Made by a program: the position numbers and the translations under genes
Part shown: piece after piece, positions 11,880 through 22,019 of the stretch
Layout: the number at the start of each line of letters is the position of its first letter
Numbering within the stretch: the first letter of the stretch is position 1
Origin: Anastatus disparis
Taxonomy: Eukaryota; Arthropoda; Insecta; Hymenoptera; Eupelmidae
NCBI GenBank assembly: GCA_017163975.1
Contig: JAFFSR010000309.1
Span: forward strand, 1,962,001 to 2,026,000
DNA length: 64,000 nucleotides
Direction: 5' to 3'
Notes under the pieces: model-generated
The model's input: only the letters and a program-made list of their open reading frames with translations
Told to the model about the DNA's origin: nothing
Database searches by the model: none

Positions 11880-12618
11880 ATTTTGAAAATTTTTGAATGT
11901 ATACCACATCATACTGTAGGAGTGTACTCTAGTGTGTTCAGATGTGTGGATGAAACTGATAGCATTCGTAGTTAATACTACTGGTCACATGAGCCTTGAA
12001 ACGCATTTGGTGGAGATCTACGTTAAACGTGTTGGTGTCTGTTCGTATTTCAATGGTTATAGGATGTAGTCTCTTATACCGGATCATATTATTTGTCTAC
12101 GCAGAAATTGCAAAAAATATCAAAAGGATACGACACAACTGTAGTGTGATACACCCTTAGAGCATATACACCTAGAGAGAGCATGCAAAGCCAAAACGTG
12201 TAAAAAATAAAAGAGATAGTAAGCTTAGGGTAAAGTGCTTTCTCTCTCGCGCGGATTCTCATTGGCTGTTGCTCTCCCCCTTAAAGCATATGCTAAATAT
12301 GAGCGTCAAGTATGAGATAGCCACGCTGGGAGGAAGCAACAGCCAATGAGAATGCGCCTAAGAGAGAAAACACTTCATCTTAAGCTACCTTTCTCTCTCT
12401 TTTTTTTCTTACATTTTTTGGCTTTGCATGCTCCCTCCAGTTATATATGCTCTAAGGATACACCAGACATGCGCGGGAAGTTTCGTATCATGTTCTTGGA
12501 CCGCATGAGCTCAGGATTAAGTTTCGAGAAATTTCTTCATGATTTTTCCACTGATTTAGCAGAAAACGATGCTATTCCAAGAAACTATACGTCATTCAAA
12601 TACGTTAACGGGTCATAA
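11880..12618 (+). pseudogene. Polinton adenain-like cysteine protease (remnant A), split by a MITE
   Basis: Pieces on both sides of the MITE at 12156-12456 align without gaps to the better preserved protease at 48944-49408: CRRNCKKYQK-type residues before it, and RGKFRIMFLDRMSSG, FEKFLHDFSTDL and ENDAI after it. Removing the MITE and one copy of its 8-bp target duplication rejoins the frame exactly. The Gln of the oxyanion hole is a TAG stop and the nucleophilic Cys position is Arg, so the gene was inactive. Such proteases process capsid precursors in Polintons and adenoviruses. Confidence 0.75.
12156..12456. mobile_element. hAT-like MITE, family M2, copy 1
   Basis: Ends CTTAGAGCATATA and TATATGCTCTAAG are inverted repeats that extend through GAGCATGCAAAGCC on each side. 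They are flanked by a perfect 8-bp direct repeat GATACACC (12148-12155 and 12457-12464). The interior also pairs (CTCATTGGCTGTTGC and its complement). 301 bp, no coding capacity. The 8-bp duplication points to a hAT-type transposase; that is inference. Confidence 0.85.
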
Positions 12619-12849
12619 GATGTTTTCAAAAATGCTACAGGAGCATGTAACCTGATCTTTTCTCGGCATAAAGTCTGTGCTAGGCGTACATATAAAACAG
12701 TATGTGGCTATTGAAATGCCAGTATGTTAGTGTCAGACGCACTACTTAAAGTCTCAAAAAATGGCGCATCTAGTCATACATAAACTACTAATCTTCAATT
12801 CTCTGAATACTTTAAATAAATCTTATTCAAAGAGAATTTTGGTCGGGTT

Positions 12850-13457
12850 AATACAACAAGGTATGCAGAAGTACATTTATTCCTGTTGCCTGTCTGCTTT
12901 CGAACAATTTTCACGACATCTATTTTTCTCACAGTGAGTTAGCAGAATTCAAACAAACGTTTGAAGATACTAAAAAATTTTTCACTAGTACTAGTGACGA
13001 TTTGTCATAAAATTTACATCTCTGGATGGGTCTTGATAGAGCTTGAAGAACATTTTCAGTCGCTCGGTGGTCTTATCAAGAAATACAGGCACAGTATTCT
13101 TGTCAAAAAAGGAGTTTCGAGTGCTTAAGAGGCGTTGCGCGCCGTTTAGATGACAAAATAGAATATTTAAACATTCCTATCAAAGGTATACAATGTGTTG
13201 CGGAGGAAGTTGTTGATTTCATAAAAAAGATGTGTGATTTTAAGCATGAAAGACAAAAAAAATATTTTCGGGGTGAAGTTAAAAATTTTATACGTGAAAT
13301 TGATCGTGTTGTGATTGCGTCGTTAATTACGAGTGTGGAAGCAATAATGACAGAACCTAAACATTGTATTTATAAAACAAAAGTCGTTCGTATAATTTAT
13401 AAAATTATTGCGTTTCATGTGGACTCTATTGTAGCTGCGTTACATAAAAATATGTGA
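12850..13457 (+). pseudogene. Conserved Polinton gene of unknown function (PX-like), remnant A
   Basis: The readable pieces ELAEFKQTFEDTKKFF (~12930-12990) and LRGVARRLDDKIEYLNIP to FIKKMCDFKHERQ (13128-13260) match, in order, the 185-residue gene at 48211-48768 of Polinton B (LAVKCWETLKQKFDKI; LKELSICIDYRIQYLNI). In both elements it lies directly downstream of the protease. Stops occur around 13010-13050. The C-terminal extension to 13457 has no counterpart in B. Function unknown. Confidence 0.6.
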
Positions 13458-13479
13458 TCCCTACTGAAAAAATGACATG

Positions 13480-13745
13480 AGATATTACGCGGAATTTCAT
13501 GTAAGATCTCACATTAGATCTCAAATGAGTTCTTACGATCCAAAATAAAACGAGATCTCATAAGAAAACTTACATAAGATTTTACGTAAGATTTCATAAA
13601 TGAAAAAATTTTATTTTTGTTTACACCCAATCTCACGTGAGATCTCGCGTAAGATATCATAAACCAAAAAATTTTATTTCTTCCGATACTCAATCCCACC
13701 TGAGATCTCATGAGATCTTACATGTGATCTGACGTGAGATTGTAT
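13480..13745. repeat. Short tandem repeat rich in the palindrome AGATCT
   Basis: Two adjacent 63-bp units start at about 13586 and 13649 (CGTAAGAT.TCATAAA..AAA, ending in GTGAGATCTC). Further partial units lie either side. The motif TGAGATCTCA and its variants recur about eight to ten times. No coding potential. Confidence 0.65.
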
Positions 13746-13782
13746 GTCGGGAGAAATAGTAAATTTTGCACATAAGATCTTA

Positions 13783-15762
13783 CTCATAGAGAAAGCATTG
13801 TATCGATAAAAAATTTTTCTCTATTTTTTCATTAGTTTATACATATTTGGACTCGGGGATTCGAAAAAAGTGGTTTTCAGAAAATTTTTGTATGTATGTG
13901 TGTGTGTATGTGTTTTTGTACTTATTACGCCAGCTAGATCTCGAAAACTACTCGATGAATTTGCTTTAAATTTGTATACAATTTATTTTTTTGTCTAACT
14001 GGTGCGGAAGCTATAGAAAATTGGTTTTCTTAGTGTAGTTTTAATTTTAGAGCCATTTAAAAAATTTTTTTTTTAATTTTGATTTTTTATTTTTTTTTGT
14101 ATCTTATGTTAAGTATTCGATGGATTTGCTATAAAATTTGCATTGAAAGTATTTGCTACTGACAAAAAAAACTTCTGAAAACTGATTTTCTAAACGTAGT
14201 TTTGATTTTAGAACATTTTAAAAATTAAAAAAAAAATATTTATTCCTAATTTTTTTCTATTTCACGAAAACATTTGATAGATTCGCTCCAAAATTTGAAT
14301 GCAAGTTATTCGCTATTGTCTGAAGAAAACAAGCTTTAGAAAACTAAATTTCTTAGTGCAATTTTAATTTAAGAGCATTTTGAAAATTTTGAAAGAACAC
14401 TACCTGATTCAATTTTTTATTATTTGCACATTAGAGTGTACAAAAATTTAACTTAAAACTACTATTTCTATTTACATACGGAAAGAAAAGAAAAATAATC
14501 ATATTGATAATTGCAGAAACAAGTTTTTATGCTTGTTTGACAGGCTTCCACATTACGTCAATGAGTAACAACGTAATAATCAATGTACAAAATGCGTATG
14601 GGTTAAAGAAAAAAACGCTGATAAGTGCTTTGGCAGAATGTTTTCTCATAGAGCTCTTTGAGTTTCATTAATTTTTTTATATTCATTTAAATGTGATTTT
14701 AATATAAAAAAATTGTCTAACATTAATATTTATTTATAAATTTTTACTTTAAAAGAACGATGACAACGAAATTTCTAATCGTAACCACGCTAAGAAAAAA
14801 GATAAATAAAAAATAATTTGTATGAAAATTTTCAAAATTTTCTTAAATTAAAATTGCACTAAGAAAATTAATTTTCTAAAACTTTTTTTCTTTAGACAGT
14901 AGCAAATAACTTGCATACAAATTTTGGAGCAAATCTATCGAATGGTTTTCGTAAAATAGAAAAAAAATAAAATAAATATTTTTTTTAATTTTAAAAATGC
15001 TATAAAATTAATAGTATGCCAAGAAAATCAGTTTTCAAATGTTTTTATTATTTTAACAGTAGCAAATAATTTCTATTCAAATTTTTAAACAAATTCTTAG
15101 AGTAGTTTACGTAAAACCTAAAAAAAATGAAAAAAATTTTTTTTTTAATTTTAAAATTCCCTTAAATTAAAACTGCGCTAAGGAAATAAGTTTTTCAAAG
15201 CTTGTTTTATTAAGGTAATAACGAATAATTTGCATACAAATTTTGGAGCAAATCTATCGAATGGTTTTCATAAAATAAAAGAAAAATGAAAAAAAAAATT
15301 TTTTTCCAAAATTTTTAAATTGCTCTAAAATTAAAAATGCGCTAAGAAAATCAGTTAGTAAAAGTTTTTCTTTTTTCGGTAGTGGCAAATAATGACCATA
15401 CAAATTTTCAAGAAAATTCTTCGAGTAGTTTACGTAAAATACCAAAAAAATGAAAAATCAAATTTTTTTTTTAATTTTCAAAATGGCTCTAAAAAAAACT
15501 GAGCTAAGAAGATCAATTTTCAAATTTTCAATAGCTTCCCCCACAGCTAGACAAAAAAATAAATTGCATGCAAAATTTGAAGCAAATCCATCGAGTAGTT
15601 CTCGAGATATTTTTGGCGTACTGAATTCATATACACACACACACACACACATACAGACATTTTCTGGAAACCACTTTTTTCGACTCCCTGAGTCTAAATA
15701 TGTACAAATTAATGAAAAAATTGAAAAAATTTTTTTTATTGATACAATGCTTTCTCTATGAG
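13783..15762. mobile_element. Fold-back element FB1: inverted arms made of ~165-bp tandem repeats
   Basis: The element starts CTCATAGAGAAAGCATTG and ends with the exact complement CAATGCTTTCTCTATGAG. The outer ~260 bp of each arm are inverted copies and each holds a GT/CA microsatellite (13899-13915; 15637-15655). Inside, both arms consist of diverged ~160-165-bp tandem units with the landmarks TTTTAGAGCATTTT, TTTGCTCCAAAATTTG and TTCTTAGTGCA, running in opposite directions and meeting near 14.45-14.75 kb. No transposase frame. The structure resembles Drosophila FB elements by architecture only. Confidence 0.75.
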
Positions 15763-15787
15763 AAAGCAAAAAAGAAAAATCACTTAA

Positions 15788-16161
15788 GGAGATGTAAAAT
15801 GGACACTAAACCTGTACTTATAGATATTAGCTTCCTTTCTATTTTATTGCTGAATTTCCAGAAAAGAAATGCATTAGCTTGTAGTATGTACCATGATGAT
15901 TATTTTGATAAGTTTTCAAATAAATTCATTCATTAGGTTTTAAGATATTTGAATTCCTGTACAAAATTGAAAAATTTTAATAAATAATTTTGGAACCCAA
16001 AATTTTCAATCATCAATGAATGAATTTATTTAAAAATTTAACTGAATAATCTTCATGGTACATACTACAACTTAATGCATTTTTTTACTGAAAATTTTGC
16101 AATAAAATTTAAAGATAGTGAATATTTATGAGCACAGGTGTAGTGTCCATTTTACATACCC
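15788..16161. mobile_element. TTAA-flanked MITE, family M1, copy 2
   Basis: Flanked by perfect TTAA on both sides (15784-15787 and 16162-16165). Ends GGAGATGTAAAATGGACACT and, on the other strand, GGGTATGTAAAATGGACACT. 374 bp; homologous to 5383-5751. It separates FB1 from the sub-terminal FB1 module at 16166. Confidence 0.8.
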
Positions 16162-16165
16162 TTAA

Positions 16166-16350
16166 TGCAAATGGCAAAAGTAAGGAAGAATAAAATTCAT
16201 ATATTTTCCGTAGATCTAAGGCAGCCTTGGGTGCAGTAAATATGGACATTTACATAAAAATGACATCTAAAAAAATAAAATCAAATTACTGAAACTCAAT
16301 GTGCTCTATGGGAAAGCATTGCGCCAAAGCACTTGGCAACGTTTTTTAAA
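16166..16350 (+). repeat. FB1 sub-terminal module
   Basis: Starts TGCAAATGGCAAAAGTAAGG and includes CTCTATGGGAAAGCATTG and GCACTTGGCAACG. The same block occurs at 33452-33510 (part) and, inverted, at 37190-37385 and in part at 14600-14720, so it belongs to the FB1 family. Confidence 0.6.
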
Positions 16351-17645
16351 GTAACTTTAAATCATAAACTTCTATTTTTTTCATATTTAATATTGAAATT
16401 AGTTTTTTTTTAAATTTTCATAAATGTTATTAAATTCCTTTTTTTTATACGTAAAAGCGCATAAATTCAACTTTTCTATCTATATCTATAAGGTAATTGC
16501 ATTACCAGGTGGTGTAATTCGACACCATGGTCAAAGGATATGTTAATAAGTATACAGGTTGATATTGGAAGCACAAAATGATGACTCATACTCTGGTACC
16601 ACTGTGGCAACAAGTCTCCTCCTACCTAGAGGCCGTTATTTAGGAAACGCCGAAGTGGTACCATAACTACTGCTTTTCATTCTTGTTTTGTTAGAGCATT
16701 AAAATCAATACACGATATCAAAAATAGACGTTTTGAACGTAGGGGGAACCAGAGTAAACTGAACCCCTAGAGGAAACTGGATTGACGCCATTTTATATTG
16801 GGATTCGACATGGGGGTGTGACCAATATATATAGTCAACGAATATGGCGCCTATAAGCATGTGCTTAGTATTATAAAGATAGACGAATTTTTTTTTTACC
16901 AAAAATGTTTCTAAATATGAATCAAATTTATAGTTGGGTGGGTACAAATCTTGCAGAAAAAAATTTATAGAAGGGGAGCGAGTGGTAAAATCTGGACACA
17001 TTATTAAATGCGGTGAAAACATCATTAATAATGATCAAGTATCTTTTACGACATCGAAATCATATGCAAACGGTAAACACCAATATGCTTAAAATACTTT
17101 TACTTTTTAGCAGCAGACGGCGTCACTCAAAATGTCGGATCCCAATACAAATATAGGACATGATTATTTTACCATTAGGATTATAATTTTTTACATGAAA
17201 TTACTTTCTTTGTAAAGTTTTTTCGAAGTTATTTTAATCCTCTAATATTAACTTATATTTATATGAAGTGATACTGATCCGATTTGCTTCGGAGGTCCAG
17301 TTTATCCTTGCTCTTATATATTTTTTATTCTTGCTTCAGAAAATCCATTTCTGTGGTGAGTAAAATTGTTTTTACTGCAAAATTTATCAAATAATTTAGT
17401 TTGAAAATGAAGTTTAAATTATTCTTTTAGCCATTAAAAATTTTTTCTGAAGCCAATATTATTCAAGTTTTGTAATGTTTGGTTCATTCCGCTATCTATT
17501 TTTGTTTGTGAGTTATATTTTCACGCGAAAAATTTGTTTTCCGCACAGCAAAATACAAAAGATTTTCATGAAGCTGTTTTGCTTATTGAAAACGTAATAA
17601 ACTTATTATTATTTTACTGATTTTTAATTATTAAATTTTTTGTAG
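16351..17645. other. Intron or upstream DNA before the CNNM exon
   Basis: AT-rich, with no frame or element that I can name. A small inverted repeat with GGTACCAC / GTGGTACC lies at about 16597-16665. It ends in a normal acceptor (TTTTTTGTAG at 17636-17645). Confidence 0.4.
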
Positions 17646-17918
17646 GTGTTGAAGCCTTTAAATGTGATGTGATATCAGAACCTATTTTACGGCGTTTGTT
17701 AAAACAAGACATAATTTACCATATAAAAGTTAAATCTAGAGAAAAGGCACGAAACGATCCAACAACAGTCATTTATCAACAGGGCAAAGCTGTTGATTAC
17801 TTTGTTCTTATACTTGAAGGCCGCGTCGAAGTTACCGTAGGCAAAGAAAATCTCATGTTCGAAAGTGGACCTTTCACTTATTTTGGCACGCAGGCTTTAA
17901 CTGCAAACATCGGAATCG
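17646..17918 (+). CDS. CNNM family metal transporter, cNMP-binding-like domain exon
   Basis: Internal exon of a CNNM/ACDP protein (Drosophila unextended family), membrane proteins that govern magnesium and other divalent metal transport. It encodes the start of the cytosolic cyclic-nucleotide-binding-like domain: VEAFKCDVISEP, LRRLLKQDIIYHI, VIYQQGKAVDYFVLILEGRV and VEVTVGKENLMFESGP, then FGTQALTANIGI. Acceptor TTTTTTGTAG and donor G|GTAAGT flank 273 bp, phase 1 on both sides, no stops, so it looks like live host sequence. The next expected exon (ending the domain, with a VRAV-type motif) was not found downstream in this window. Preceding CBS-domain exons are not seen either. Confidence 0.85.
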
Positions 17919-17960
17919 GTAAGTTTATTTAAATAATATTTATTCTCAATATATATATAA

Positions 17961-18306
17961 TCGGTAACAATAACAACTCAAAGACTGCACTATTAAAAAA
18001 AATATTAAATTTATTGTAAAATATGAAACTAGTTTCCAATCCATGTTATTAATTTTAAAAATTAATTCTTGAAATTAATAACTTTATCTTAATTTTACCA
18101 GAAAATTGCATAAAAATTAATAATTTTACCTTAATTTTACTAGAAAATTGCATAAAAATTAATAATTTTATCATAATTTTAAGAATAAATTTTTAAAATG
18201 AACGACACGAATTGGAAGCTAGTTTCATATTTTACATGGAATTGAATATATTTTTTAACAGTGTCTTAAAAGATACTTGGGTGAAAATAGCAATTGACCG
18301 GTAGTG
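17961..18306. mobile_element. Tc1-like MITE in the CNNM intron
   Basis: The right end on the complement reads CACTACCGGTCAATTGCTAT, a Tc1-like terminus. Internal inverted repeats (TGTAAAATATGAAACTAG at 18015-18035 and its complement at 18210-18230) define a fold-back of ~330 bp. The centre has a ~55-bp tandem duplication (18065-18180). The left terminus is decayed (ATCGGTAACAAT). Confidence 0.5.
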
Positions 18307-20261
18307 TATATATTTGTATATATAATTCATTTATGATTATATATAATTAAAACAGAATTATATATGAGTTTATGTATTCATATATGATTATTTATATTAA
18401 TATATGAATATTGTCCCATAATTCTAAATAAATGAATATGTTGATGTTTCATTATTCAGAAATACGTATTGATGCACATGATTTTTCATAAGCACTCTAA
18501 GTTTTAAGATTATAAAATTATTAAATTTTATTACATCATAATATTTCATCGTACATGATCGTATGCCATCAAAAATAATTACGTACAATAATGTGTGTTA
18601 GTATGTATTTTTATATAATTATGCGTGTTCATATCGTGTGTTAATCTCTATTTCTATATAATTAGATATCATTTATATTCATTCGAAATCATGCAAAAAT
18701 AATATTCATATATTAATATAAATAATTATATGTGAGTAATTAGGCTTATTTATAATTCTGATTCAATAATTTGTAATTTATTTATAATTATATATAAATT
18801 ATTTTTATCCTGGTATATATCTATTATAATACTAATTAAGGATTGATGCACAGTAATAGATTATCAAACTTTAATTAGTATGGTTATATGTATATAAATA
18901 TATATATGAGTCAAAATAATACTTTTTTAAAAAAGTATGCGACGGGAATCACGGATTTTAAAATTAAGTATGTTGTTGTACTATTAGAATTAGAAACTTA
19001 TGCAAAATTTCAGCTCTAAAAACCCTTTTCGCTGAGATATTAGCTTTTTAAGATAAAAAATGGCGTTTATTGAGCTATGTTTTACTCATTTTGGAAATTA
19101 TGCCAAAATTCGAGTTTTCAACATATTATAATTTAACAGACGGCATTTTTTAGCTTATGATAAGAGATTTAGAAATTGATCTGCCAAATTCATTTTTATA
19201 AATTAAGAGCCAGCCTCCATAACTTTGAAGAAATTTTGCTATTCTACGGATCTTTGAATGGTTGTAACATGTTCCGTTCTTAACTTTTGACTATTCTGAA
19301 GGATGGGTTCAATAGCTCTTAAAAAAAAATTTTTTCCTTGATGAGTTAAATTTGGTTAAAATTTGATTGAAATATGAGATGTTAAAGCTAGTAAATTTAG
19401 CAGAAATCGCATTTTTTGCGATTTTTAAGTATCTATATCTTCGGTCTAGTTAAATATTTTTTGATGTACTGAAAGTAAAAAGTTAGCTTTCATTATGTAC
19501 AATACCAGGAAAATATTTTGGTAAATTATTTCTAGGTGTTTCTGAAAGCTTCTAGGATTTGAAAATCAGGGTCTTTGCGTAGATCGCCTAATTGATGGTT
19601 ACGCAGAATTTTCTACTGATTCGAAAAAATCAAAATAATTGTTTCACTACGTTTAGGCAAATAATATTAAATTTAGTATATTTAAAAATATGAAGCATCT
19701 TAATTTTTTTATAATGCTTCAAGTATAAGCAGTTATCGATGAAGACACCTTTTGTGTATAATTTGCTGTTTAACGTTATGTTGCTTGCGTATTAATTTCT
19801 GATACTTGTATTTAAACAATTAAATTTAAATGTAATATGACAAAAAAATAATTAAATTGAACATAAAACATTTTTTATAAAAGATAATTAAAACAGTTAT
19901 GCTATAAGCAATATTTATTATTTACAATGATGGATTAATTCAAAATATTTTTGATAAAAAATTTATTATATAGAATTTATATTTAATATTTTCTTCTTCT
20001 GAAACATTTCTGTTTTTCCATTGATTGAACTTTTGATGAATTTTTTTTCTTTTCTTCTTTTATTTTAATTTTTTTCTTTATTACTATTTAAAATGTTTTT
20101 AATAAGGATTTAGTTAAATTACTTGCTACACCTCAATAAGCACTTTGATTTACTAACATACAATTTCTTGCTATTCAGGAAATGTAATACTTTCCGGATA
20201 TTTTTATAAGATACACTAACATTACCACGTATGTACTATTGTGAGTAACGTACCAATTCTA
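18307..20261. other. AT-rich non-coding DNA, no feature seen
   Basis: Probably intronic if the CNNM gene continues. I see low-complexity ATATAT stretches at 18300-18900 but no convincing frame, RNA gene or named element. Confidence 0.35.
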
Positions 20262-20265
20262 TTAA

Positions 20266-20497
20266 CCCTTTGAGGGGCAGTGGTACGTATTTGTCCCACC
20301 TATTTGGTTTTGGATTTTTCCGTATTTCTAAAACGTATATGCCTTTTTAAGACATCTATAAGACTTTTTGAACTCTTGAATACCTGATTTATTAGATTTT
20401 ATAGAGAAATTGTAAATATTCATTAATTGAAGTATTTGTTATAAACAATTAATCTCAAAAAACCCGTTTTTTACAGAAAAATGTGCCCCTCAAAGGG
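20266..20497. mobile_element. piggyBac-type MITE
   Basis: Perfect ends CCCTTTGAGGGGCA and TGCCCCTCAAAGGG, with TTAA on each side (20262-20265 and 20498-20501). 232 bp, non-coding. The CCC.. terminus plus TTAA duplication is the piggyBac signature. Confidence 0.85.
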
Positions 20498-20734
20498 TTA
20501 ATATTTGGTACTTCCTTTGCATATGCTAATCTACTACTCAGACTAACAGCAGAAACTGTCTGTAAGACACGTAAACTATCATGTGATTTTTTCTGATTTA
20601 TTTTTAGTTTATTAATACTACACTGTTCAAAATTCTTTTTAAAATTTAAAATCTAAAATACTTTTATTATTGTAATAAAAAAACTTTCCTCAATTAAGTT
20701 AAGATTTGATTAATCAAATTTTTTTCTCAATAGA

Positions 20735-20936
20735 AATTTATTATGATTATAAATCCTCAGAAAATCCAAAAGCTTCTGATTCATTACGACCACCTAGCAT
20801 ATCTCTAGTGTATGTTATTGTATCAATTGTTGGATTCTTACTGAATACGTTTATCACAATGCTTGCTCATACATTTATAACAGATAAGTTCTGTGGTTTT
20901 TCTAACTTTATCATTCACACAAACTACAACTTTTAA
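20735..20936 (+). other. Possible exon or gene fragment with one membrane segment
   Basis: An acceptor-like TTTTTCTCAATAG precedes an open frame YYDYKSSENPKASDS..RPPSIS followed by a hydrophobic stretch (LVYVIVSIVGFLLNTF), ending at a stop at 20936. I do not recognise the family. It does not match the expected next CNNM exon. It could be a chance frame. Confidence 0.25.
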
Positions 20937-21465
20937 AGGATATAATCTTATGTCTTTAAGAAGTGTACACATAAATATCTTGATTTTCTATCAAGAATAG
21001 CTATTTTGGACTGAAAAAAGTATTAAAATTTATTATTACTAACAAACGCAAATTAAAACAAAATTTTAATATGTAGTACATTACAAATTTTGCATATTCA
21101 ATAAATGGATTTTGTAGAAGACCAGAATATTTTTCTAGTTACTCAGAAAAATATAATCATTTTTCCCCATGTGATTTTTCTTTTTTAAGATCTTAATATT
21201 TAAATAATTCATGTAGTTCTTCTAATGATATATTATTTAGATTATATTCGCATTCGACTTGTTTAATTTTACAAATTTTCTTCCTTTCTTAATCTATCTT
21301 TTTCAAAACCTTGTACTACATTAGTTTTCTGACTAAGCTCCATAATAACTTAATAATTGATAATAATAATTAATTATAATTCTATTCACTACATTTTGAA
21401 ATGCTTTTGAGAGTTTATTTTTAAAGTAGACATTTTATTACTAATACAACACCCCAATTATGAAA

Positions 21466-22016
21466 ATAGAGCTTTACTTGAAATTAATGAAATTTTAAAT
21501 ACAGAAAATTTTAAATGTTCAGTTTTTGGTTTACCGAAATCTATATCTTTAACAACAATAGAATATGAAATATTAATAAAGAATACACTTATATATAACC
21601 AAAAATTTCTAAATCTTTATCAATTACTAAATAATGATCAAAAAGAAAATTCTAATTATATCATCAATACAAAACATCATCAAAAACGTATTTTTAATAA
21701 TAGACCTGGAGGTATAGGAAAAACTACATTATATAATGTTTTAATTCATCATTTAAGTAAAGGGAAAAAAGTTTTAGTTATGGCTTGGACAGGTATAGTA
21801 TTAATTTTGTTACCTGGTGGTTTTACAAGTCATAAAGATTTTAAATTACCTTTAGACTTGAAGAATGCAGAAAATTTAGTGATTAAATCAGATTCGGATG
21901 AAAAAAAATTAGAGAATGCGATATATTTTTATGGAATGAATCATCAATGATATCTAAGAAAGCTTTAGAATTTGTCGACAAACTTATAATAGACATTTAT
22001 TTATTACGCCAAGAGT
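21466..22016 (+). pseudogene. Pif1-type helicase fragment (Helitron-like)
   Basis: Degenerate Pif1/Helitron superfamily-1 helicase. The Walker A loop is PGGIGKTTLYNVL (normally GGTGKT), followed by HHLSKGKKVLVMAWTGI, LLPGGFTSHKDFKLPLDL and IKSDSDE. After a frameshift near 21920 comes Walker B-like WNESSMISKKALEFVDKL (normally WDEASM). No Rep nuclease, start or end is visible, so it is a fragment of a Helitron helicase or related copy. Confidence 0.75.
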
Positions 22017-22019
22017 AAA

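Noticed and set aside
13480..13745. CRISPR-like array
   Set aside because: Animal DNA; units are contiguous and diverged with no unique spacers.
16597..16665. tRNA gene
   Set aside because: Only a short GGTACCAC inverted repeat; no T-loop GGTTCGA-type box or cloverleaf could be drawn.
20735..20936. Next exon of CNNM
   Set aside because: The residues do not resemble the expected end of the cNMP-binding domain; kept only as an unassigned possible exon.
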